A stretch of 13,067 nucleotides of DNA, taken from NCBI GenBank assembly GCA_025928215.1, contig JAICJW010000082.1:1-13067 (forward strand), given 5' to 3'. Origin of the DNA: Chloroflexia bacterium. GTDB taxonomy: Bacteria; Chloroflexota; Chloroflexia; Thermomicrobiales; JALYUS01. The notes under the pieces were generated by a model, which did no database searches, had not been told where the DNA came from, and was given only the letters and a program-made list of their open reading frames with translations. Made by a program: the position numbers and the translations under genes. Shown here one piece after another: positions 6,577-11,620 of this stretch (positions within the stretch are counted from its first letter, which is position 1; the number at the start of each line of letters is the position of its first letter).

Positions 6577-7077
6577 CTATTGCGGGATGCGGAAGACCTG
6601 ACCGGGAAAGATGAGATTCGGATCGGCGATCTCGTCCGTATTTGCGGCGAAGATGCGCGGCCACTGGCTCGCGTCGCCGTACCAGTGTTGCGCGATGCCG
6701 GAGAGCGTGTCCCCCGCGACGACGGTGTATTCCGCGAAGCCGTGATACGGATCGAGCAAGGCGCGGCCAAAGATCACCGGCACCGTCACCTTGTTCAACT
6801 CATCGCCCATCCCACTCGGCGGGAACTCGAAGACTTCCACCGTTCCATTCGGCGTCGCGGGAATCGCGCCGAGGGGGAGGGTGGCGTGATAATTACCCCA
6901 GATACCGAGGCCACCGGCGCTGATACTCGTCAGGGCCAGTTGCGCGCCGTTCCCGTCGCGCACACGGGCGGAGAAGACGCCCTCGAATCCGGTGCCAACG
7001 CCACAAATTGCCACGGGATCATCCACGATGTCGTATGGCTGCGGCTGCCGGATGGTGATCGGTGCGAAACTCGGCAT
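6577..7077 (-). CDS. Gmad2 immunoglobulin-like + LysM domain protein
   Basis: 166 residues from the ATG at 7077, chosen over the in-frame start at 7113 because AGGAGG lies 6 bases before it. Residues about 7-103 (ITIRQPQP ... FEGVFSARVRDGNG ... VEVFEFPPSG ... KVTVPV) follow the pattern of the Gmad2 immunoglobulin-like domain known from spore-germination and Gram-positive or Chloroflexota surface proteins. Residues 117-166 are a LysM domain (YTVVAGDTLSGIAQHWYGD ... NPDLIFPGQ-like ending) that in other proteins binds peptidoglycan or related glycans. No signal peptide or membrane segment is seen, unusual for a glycan-binding protein; it may be exported by a non-Sec route or act inside the cell, as YgaU-type LysM proteins do. 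It is the first gene of the minus-strand group and is divergent from the iron dehydrogenase. Confidence 0.85.
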   Translation of the reverse strand: MPSFAPITIRQPQPYDIVDDPVAICGVGTGFEGVFSARVRDGNGAQLALTSISAGGLGIWGNYHATLPLGAIPATPNGTVEVFEFPPSGMGDELNKVTVPVIFGRALLDPYHGFAEYTVVAGDTLSGIAQHWYGDASQWPRIFAANTDEIADPNLIFPGQVFRIPQ

Positions 7078-7083
7078 CGCCTT

Positions 7084-7089
7084 CCTCCT
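7084..7089 (-). promoter_or_regulatory. Ribosome-binding site of the Gmad2-LysM gene
   Basis: AGGAGG on the minus strand at 7089-7084 lies 6 bases before the ATG at 7077. It fixes that start and rejects the ATG at 7113, which lies upstream of it. Confidence 0.75.
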
Positions 7090-7171
7090 GATGGGTGAAA
7101 AAAATGTAGACACTGGTACAACGCCACCGCACTGCCCGCGGTTCCAGCGCTGAGATCACTGCACGACGCGG

Positions 7172-7177
7172 TATACT
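7172..7177 (+). promoter_or_regulatory. Possible -10 box for the iron dehydrogenase gene
   Basis: TATACT at 7172-7177 lies 28 bases before the ATG at 7206 and would start transcription near 7184. No good -35 box is found at 16-18 bases, so an activator or a different sigma factor may be involved. AAAGGAG at 7188-7194 is the ribosome site. Confidence 0.4.
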
Positions 7178-7205
7178 GGCGCCATCGAAAGGAGAGTGTG
7201 CGACG

Positions 7206-8483
7206 ATGCAACAGAGCGGACATGAGACGGTTTTCACGCTGGAAACGACGCCGATTAAGTTTGGGCCGGGCGCATCCGACGAGGCGGGATGGGAACTTAA
7301 GCGGCTCGGTGTGACGCGCGCCTTGCTCGTCTCCGACCCCGGCATCGTGCGCGCCGGAATCACCGAGCGCGTGCGGCGATCTATCGAGTCGGCGGGCGTC
7401 GCATGCGTCGTCTACGACCGCGCCCGCGTTGAGCCGACCGTGCAATCGCTGCAAGACGCGGCGGACTTCGCCCGCGCGGAGGGGGTGGATGGCTTCGTCG
7501 GCCTCGGTGGCGGTTCGTCCATTGATACGGCGAAAGTGGCGAACCTGCTCGTTACGCACCCCGCGCCACTCCTGGAATACATCAACAAGCCAATCGGCGC
7601 GGCGCGCGTCCCGCCCGGCCCGCTCATGCCACTGCTCGCCATACCAACGACCGCCGGGACCGGCTCGGAGGCGACCTCTGTCGCGGCACTGGAAGTCCCG
7701 GAGCAGCACGTCAAGACGGGTCTCTCGAATCGCTGGCTCCGCCCGAATCTCGGCATCGTGGACCCGCTTTTGACCCTGACGATGACGCCCGAAGTGACCT
7801 CATCGTGCGGGCTGGACGCGCTCTGCCACGCCGTGGAATCGTATCTCGCGCGGGACTTCACGACGCGCCCCGTGCCGGAGACACCCGGCGACCGCCCGAT
7901 GTTTCAGGGCGCGACGCCGATCTCCGACATCTGGGCGATGCGGACGCTCGAACTCGGCGGCAAATACCTCCGCCGCGCCGTCCAGAACGGTCAGGACATC
8001 GAAGCGCGCACGCAGATGTCCCTGGCGGCGATGATCGCCGGGATCGGCTTCGGCAATGCCGGCACCCACATCCCGCACGCCTGCTCGTATCCGATTGCCG
8101 GCCTGAAGCACGTCTACGAGCCTGCCGGCTACCCGACCGATCATCCCTTCGTGCCGCACGGTCACTCGGTGATCGTCACCGCGCCCGCCGCCTTCCGCTT
8201 CACCTATGCGACGAACCCGGCGAAGCATCACCACGCGGCGGAACTACTCGCGGGCCACTCATTGCCGGATGCGAACGAAAACACTCTGCCGACCGTGCTG
8301 ACGCAATTGATGCGCGACATCGAAGCGCCGCGCGGCATCGCCGAACTCGGCTACGACGACGGCGACATTGACGCGCTCGTCGAGGGCGCGCTGAAGCAAC
8401 AACGTCTCCTCGTCATCTCCCCGCGCGAGCCGACGCCGGACGACCTCGCAGCGATCCTGCGCGCCTCAATGGCGAACTGGTAA
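7206..8483 (+). CDS. Iron-containing alcohol dehydrogenase, hydroxyacid-oxoacid transhydrogenase-like
   Basis: 425 residues. It follows the mammalian ADHFE1 enzyme closely along its length: RVEPT near the end of the first fold, GGGSSIDTAK (101-110), PTTAGTGSEAT, NPISDIWA-like ATPISDIWA, AGIGFGNAG and DHPFVPHG. ADHFE1 couples oxidation of 4-hydroxybutyrate to reduction of 2-oxoglutarate, giving succinic semialdehyde and 2-hydroxyglutarate with tightly held nucleotide. The iron ligands of the group III dehydrogenases are present: D204 and H208 in GLDALCHAVESY, H291 in THIPHACSYP and H318 in VPHGHSV. Tyr follows where FucO has an extra His. The ATG at 7206 has GGAG 11 bases upstream. It is monocistronic and faces the zinc dehydrogenase tail to tail. 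The subfamily is secure; the real substrate in this organism is inferred. Confidence 0.9.
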   Translation: MQQSGHETVFTLETTPIKFGPGASDEAGWELKRLGVTRALLVSDPGIVRAGITERVRRSIESAGVACVVYDRARVEPTVQSLQDAADFARAEGVDGFVGLGGGSSIDTAKVANLLVTHPAPLLEYINKPIGAARVPPGPLMPLLAIPTTAGTGSEATSVAALEVPEQHVKTGLSNRWLRPNLGIVDPLLTLTMTPEVTSSCGLDALCHAVESYLARDFTTRPVPETPGDRPMFQGATPISDIWAMRTLELGGKYLRRAVQNGQDIEARTQMSLAAMIAGIGFGNAGTHIPHACSYPIAGLKHVYEPAGYPTDHPFVPHGHSVIVTAPAAFRFTYATNPAKHHHAAELLAGHSLPDANENTLPTVLTQLMRDIEAPRGIAELGYDDGDIDALVEGALKQQRLLVISPREPTPDDLAAILRASMANW

Positions 8484-8501
8484 ACCGCCATTGAAGCGCG
8501 C
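8459..8501. terminator. 16-bp inverted repeat spanning the iron dehydrogenase stop codon
   Basis: 8459-8474 and 8486-8501 are reverse complements except at one position, with an 11-base loop holding the TAA (8481-8483). The odd pair is a G-U wobble on the minus strand and a C-A mismatch on the plus strand, so the stem is stronger in the zinc dehydrogenase transcript, whose stop is 27 bases away. No T-tract follows. It can serve as a bidirectional terminator for the convergent pair. Confidence 0.65.
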
Positions 8502-8527
8502 CTGAAGCCCGCTATCGTCCAATGCCG

Positions 8528-9628
8528 TCAATCGAAGACGATTAACCCCCGGCCAACCTCGCCACGATCGAGGGCGGCGTACGCTTCGTTGATCTCTTCG
8601 AGCGGATAGTGGCGAGTGACGAGCGCGTCCAGGTCGAGTTTGCCTGCCTGCGCCAGAGCAATGTACTTCGGCATGTCCACATGCGTGCGCGCGGAGCCGT
8701 AGAAGCAACCCTTCAGCGTCTTCTCTTGCGCCGCCAGCAGATAGGCATCAATCTGCGCGTACTCCCCGACCGCCGCCATGCCGACCGCGACGGCCGTACC
8801 GCCGGACCGGACGGAATCAAACGCCGTACGCACTGTCTCGCCACTACCGAGCACCTCGAAGGCGAAGTCCGCCCCGCCGCCCGTCAGCCGCCGGATCGCC
8901 TGCACGGGGTTCTCCTCGCGGGCATCAATGGTGTCCGTCGCCCCGAACCGCTCCGCGAACTCCAATTTCTGCTGGCTGATGTCCACCGCGATGATCCGCG
9001 CGGCATTGGCGAACCGCGCGCCCTGAATGACGTTCAGCCCGACGCCGCCGCAACCGATCACGGCGACCGTACTGCCCGGCCGCACCTGCGCGGTATTCAG
9101 CACCGCGCCTACGCCGGTCGTCACCGAACACCCGACGAGCGCCGCCAGTTCGAGCGGCGTCTCCGGGCCGATGGCGACCGCGCTGCTCTCGTGAATCACC
9201 GCGTACTCGGCGAACGATGAGGTCGCGGCGAAGTGATGGATCGGCGCCCCATCCTTCGAGAGCCTCGTGTGCCCGCCGGGAAGTGTCCCCGCCGGACCAC
9301 GGAATCCCGTGCAGAGGTGGGGGCGGCCGGACATGCACTGCTCGCAATAGCCGCAGTTCGGTTTGAAGGAGAGAACGACGGGATCCCCCTCCTTCACCCG
9401 CGTGACGCCAGGGCCGACCGCCGCGATGCGACCTGCCGCCTCGTGCCCGAGGACCGTTGGCAGCGGCGGCTTCCACTCGCCCTTCAATACATGGAGGTCA
9501 CTGCGGCAGACGCCGCTCGCAGCCATCTTGACCAGCACCTCATTCGGCCCCGGATCGTCCAGTTGCACCTGCTCGATCACCATCGGCGTGTTGTAGTCGT
9601 AGAGGACGGCGGCCTTGATCGTACGCAT
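8528..9628 (-). CDS. Zinc-dependent alcohol dehydrogenase (MDR family, class III-like)
   Basis: 366 residues from the ATG at 9628, which has a GGGGGAAAG stretch just before it; the frame also has a GTG at 9649. The medium-chain dehydrogenase pattern is complete: catalytic zinc ligands C41 (GVCRSD), H62-E63 (GHE) and C167 (VGCSVTTG); the structural zinc cluster C92, C95, C98 and C106 (CGYCEQCMSGRPHLC); and the nucleotide fold GCGGVG at 192-197, with D216 at the end of the second strand favouring NAD over NADP. Length and the long loop after the structural zinc fit the class III/NDMA-type bacterial group that oxidises primary alcohols or S-hydroxymethyl thiol adducts. It is cytoplasmic. It is the last gene of the hisC-A-B cluster, 44 bases after gene B. 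The exact alcohol is unknown. Confidence 0.92.
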   Translation of the reverse strand: MRTIKAAVLYDYNTPMVIEQVQLDDPGPNEVLVKMAASGVCRSDLHVLKGEWKPPLPTVLGHEAAGRIAAVGPGVTRVKEGDPVVLSFKPNCGYCEQCMSGRPHLCTGFRGPAGTLPGGHTRLSKDGAPIHHFAATSSFAEYAVIHESSAVAIGPETPLELAALVGCSVTTGVGAVLNTAQVRPGSTVAVIGCGGVGLNVIQGARFANAARIIAVDISQQKLEFAERFGATDTIDAREENPVQAIRRLTGGGADFAFEVLGSGETVRTAFDSVRSGGTAVAVGMAAVGEYAQIDAYLLAAQEKTLKGCFYGSARTHVDMPKYIALAQAGKLDLDALVTRHYPLEEINEAYAALDRGEVGRGLIVFD

Positions 9629-9672
9629 CTTTCCCCCGTTCTGAATCACGCAAACACCAGACAGGCGAAGGA

Positions 9673-9912
9673 TCAGTCCGCTGAGATAGATTGCTGTTGG
9701 CGCTCTTGCGCCAATCGCGCCAACGCGGCGTCCGCGGCGATCACGCCACCGCTTCCATCGGGTTCATGCCGCACCAGGGCGACCCCCTCAATACTTTCTT
9801 CGCCATCATCCTGATTGAAGGTCAGCACCGCCGATAGGACCTCATTCTCAGAATCGTATACCGCGATGAGGTTCCGGCTTACTGCATCCCACATCTCATA
9901 GAAAGTCTTCAT
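9673..9912 (-). CDS. Small gene B, unknown, overlapping gene A
   Basis: 79 residues from the ATG at 9912, with AAGGAG (9925-9920) 7 bases before it; an in-frame start at 9960 has no such site. It is acidic, soluble and has no signal peptide. It begins MKTFYEMWDAVSRNLIAVYDSE and holds a central strand-like stretch SAVLTFNQDDGEESIEGVALVRHE, then an Ala-rich helix ending LARLAQERQQQ. I do not recognise a named family, though an N-terminal segment of the type 'LIAVYDSE-E' is something I associate with short proteins of Chloroflexota and Actinobacteria. Its first 17 bases overlap the end of gene A, a sign of translational coupling. Size and arrangement would allow an antitoxin or partner-protein role, but nothing in the sequence proves it. 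Confidence 0.7.
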   Translation of the reverse strand: MKTFYEMWDAVSRNLIAVYDSENEVLSAVLTFNQDDGEESIEGVALVRHEPDGSGGVIAADAALARLAQERQQQSISAD

Positions 9913-10277
9913 GCTCCTGCTCCTTATTGGAGATCGCAATGATACGTTCCAGATAGCCAAACATTTCGTCGGGGTTGCCCCATAGCGTGTGATGACCCGG
10001 CTGATTCACGAACGTGCGCTCAATGTGTAGGGCCGCGTCCCTCCGGGATCACCCACTCGGCCATATGTGTGCCGAGCATCGGAAAGCGGATCGCTGCCGC
10101 GCGTGCCTGTGCGGACGTCTCGAAGACAGATACGCCGTCGTATGTGCGAAGCGTTTCTGGTGTCGAACGTCGCAATGCACGGCCCAAAGCCCGATTCGAG
10201 AGGAAATCGCGGCGTGTCGGAGACGGTCCCGTAATGATCCGATATCCTCCCGTTTCCAATGATACATCTTCCGGCAA
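9896..10277 (-). pseudogene. Small gene A, frameshifted, unknown (about 127 residues if restored)
   Basis: From a TTG at 10277 one frame reads GYRIITG, DFLSNRALGRAL, TYDGVSVFET, RFPMLG and HMAEWVIPE, then hits TGA at 10022-10020. The third frame, closed upstream by a TGA near 10050, continues without a break in protein-like sequence (IERTFVNQPGHHTLWG, DEMFGYLERIIAI) to a TGA at 9898-9896, overlapping gene B by 17 bases. Removing one base between about 10050 and 10022, for example in the G-rich GGAGGG run, would restore a single protein. A sequencing error, a recent mutation or programmed frameshifting are all possible. The start is weak: TTG with a poor ribosome site, 21 bases after the hisC stop in the same frame. 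I know no name for the family. The order of motifs faintly recalls small ADP-ribosyltransferase-like or RES-type proteins, which is only an impression. Confidence 0.6.
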
Positions 10278-10298
10278 CGAGATGATGACTTCTCGATC

Positions 10299-11402
10299 TT
10301 ACCGTTCTCTCTGCTCCCGCCATTCCTTGAGAGCGGCGAGGAGGCGGGCGTTCTCGTCCGCCGTGCGGACGGTGATGCGGAGATGACCGGGCAACAACGG
10401 GTGCGATGAGAAGTTGCGGACGACCATGCCGCGCGCCTCGAGGAACTCGTAGACCGACTGCGCGATGGCGGGATTTTCCCACCGTGTCAGCAGGAAGTTC
10501 GTTACGGACGGATAAACATGCGCGCCGATCTCCCAGAGAGCGTCCGCGAACGGCTCACGCTGGGCAATCACCGCCGCCACGTTCGCGCGCATCGCCGGAA
10601 TATCCCGCAGGGCCGCCGCGCCGACTCGCGCCGTGACGCGGCTGACGCTGTTCGGTGGGCGCACGCGATTCATCATCCCGATCACGTCCGGGGTGGCGAT
10701 GCCGCAGGCGAGGCGCATTCCCGCCATGCCGAACGCCTTGGACATCGTGCGCACAACGATGAGATGCGGATACCGCGCGATCAGTGGCACGGCGGACCAA
10801 CCGACGTACTCCGCGTACGCCTCGTCCACGACGACGATGCAGGGCGCATCGGCGATCAACCGCTCCATAGCAGCGGGATCGGTCGCGTTGCCGGTCGGGC
10901 TGTTCGGATTGCAGTGCCAGATGATTTTCGCGCCCTGCGCGGCAGCGAGAATCCCATCAATATCCGGCGCGAAATCCGCCTGAAGCGGCACGCGCTGCAC
11001 CGTCGCGCCCATCTGCTCGGAGACGATTGGATACATCGAATACGTCGGTGTGGAGACGATCACGCGGTCGCCGTTGTCGAGAAAGGTCTTCGTCGTGATA
11101 TCGAGGATTTCGTCCGCGCCCGCACCGATGATGAGGTTATCCATGCCGACGCTATAGTACGCGGCGAAGAGGTCGGCGAGTTCGGCGTACGACGTATCGA
11201 AGTACTCGTTCGGCTGCCCATCCGCGCGCGCCGCCTCCATTGCCGCATTCCACGACGCGGGCGGGAAGGGCGACGTGTTGAGATCGAAGCGGATCACCTC
11301 CCGCACGCGCAGGCCGTGCTTCGCCGCGACTGCCTCGCTGGAGAGTTCCCATGCATAGGGATCAATATCGCGGACGACCTTACGCACTAGATGTTCGAAC
11401 AT
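10299..11402 (-). CDS. hisC: Histidinol-phosphate aminotransferase-like PLP enzyme
   Basis: 367 residues, starting at the ATG at 11402 directly after a G-rich run that serves as its ribosome site. Fold type I aminotransferase residues are in place: N-terminal substrate strand with FDLNTSPFPP (39-48), GAGADEIL, cofactor loop NPNSPTG (165-171), D193 and Y196 in VVDEAYAEY, Schiff-base lysine K222 in TMSKAFGMAGMR with R230, and a C-terminal LRITVRT carrying the carboxylate-binding Arg. HisC converts imidazole acetol phosphate and glutamate to histidinol phosphate and 2-oxoglutarate; the same subfamily includes CobD/CobC-type threonine-phosphate decarboxylases and broad aromatic aminotransferases. 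No other his gene is in the window, so this may be a stand-alone paralogue. It leads a minus-strand cluster with genes A, B and the zinc dehydrogenase. Confidence 0.85.
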   Translation of the reverse strand: MFEHLVRKVVRDIDPYAWELSSEAVAAKHGLRVREVIRFDLNTSPFPPASWNAAMEAARADGQPNEYFDTSYAELADLFAAYYSVGMDNLIIGAGADEILDITTKTFLDNGDRVIVSTPTYSMYPIVSEQMGATVQRVPLQADFAPDIDGILAAAQGAKIIWHCNPNSPTGNATDPAAMERLIADAPCIVVVDEAYAEYVGWSAVPLIARYPHLIVVRTMSKAFGMAGMRLACGIATPDVIGMMNRVRPPNSVSRVTARVGAAALRDIPAMRANVAAVIAQREPFADALWEIGAHVYPSVTNFLLTRWENPAIAQSVYEFLEARGMVVRNFSSHPLLPGHLRITVRTADENARLLAALKEWREQRER

Positions 11403-11403
11403 T

Positions 11404-11437
11404 ACCCACCCCCTATCCCCTCCCGGTGCGGGAGGGG
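11404..11437. repeat. C-rich/G-rich palindromic repeat, copy 1
   Basis: A perfect 9-bp stem (11417-11425 with 11429-11437) has a 3-base loop, preceded by ACCCACCCCC. On the minus strand 11424-11405 forms four G-runs (3, 4, 5 and 3) separated by 1 to 3 bases, a G-quadruplex-type pattern ending 2 bases before the hisC ATG and including its ribosome site. Copy 2 nearby shares the unit in inverted orientation. Confidence 0.65.
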
Positions 11438-11478
11438 AACATGCTTCGACGATTGGTGGTACACGCCATCACCCTTCG

Positions 11479-11527
11479 CACCCCCCTATCTGCTCCCCTC
11501 CTGTGTCGGGAGGGGGCGGGGGGTGGG
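11479..11527. repeat. C-rich/G-rich palindromic repeat, copy 2
   Basis: CACCCCCC (11479-11486) pairs with GGGGGGTG (11518-11525), enclosing an inner 7-bp stem (11495-11501 with 11509-11515). The plus strand at 11508-11527 has four G-runs (3, 5, 6 and 3) separated by single bases. Read on the minus strand it matches copy 1 (ACCCACCCCC, three bases, CCCCTCCCG, loop, GGAGGGG). It looks like a small dispersed hairpin repeat (REP or MITE type). Confidence 0.65.
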
Positions 11528-11553
11528 TTCAATCCTACCTGACCCGCACATTC

Positions 11554-11580
11554 CCTGCATGCAGGCGGGCGTGCGATACT
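11554..11580 (+). promoter_or_regulatory. Possible operator and -10 box before the acyl-CoA ligase
   Basis: CCTGCATGCAGG (11554-11565) is a perfect 12-base palindrome. It lies just upstream of a -10-like GATACT (11575-11580) and covers the place where a -35 box would be; no good -35 is present. A regulator binding the palindrome is plausible but inferred. The ligase ATG is 40 bases beyond the -10 box. Confidence 0.35.
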
Positions 11581-11604
11581 GTGACCATTCGGTTTCGATG
11601 CTTC

Positions 11605-11612
11605 AGGAAGGG
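11605..11612 (+). promoter_or_regulatory. Ribosome-binding site of the acyl-CoA ligase
   Basis: AGGAAGGG at 11605-11612 lies 8 bases before the ATG at 11621 and supports that start. Confidence 0.7.
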
Positions 11613-11620
11613 AATGGACC

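Noticed and set aside
5743..7098. A 451-codon plus-strand frame across the peptidase and LysM genes.
   Set aside because: Arg-rich shadow with no domain; the opposite strand holds a signal peptide, zinc site, LysM domain and ribosome site.
10020..10022. The TGA in gene A as a selenocysteine codon, given selB in the same window.
   Set aside because: The sequence after the TGA in the same frame is not protein-like and soon stops, while the third frame continues convincingly and overlaps gene B. No SECIS-like hairpin was evident just after it.
10006..10482. A 158-codon minus-strand frame across the hisC end and gene A.
   Set aside because: It is Arg/His-rich with no recognisable pattern and lies out of frame with hisC.
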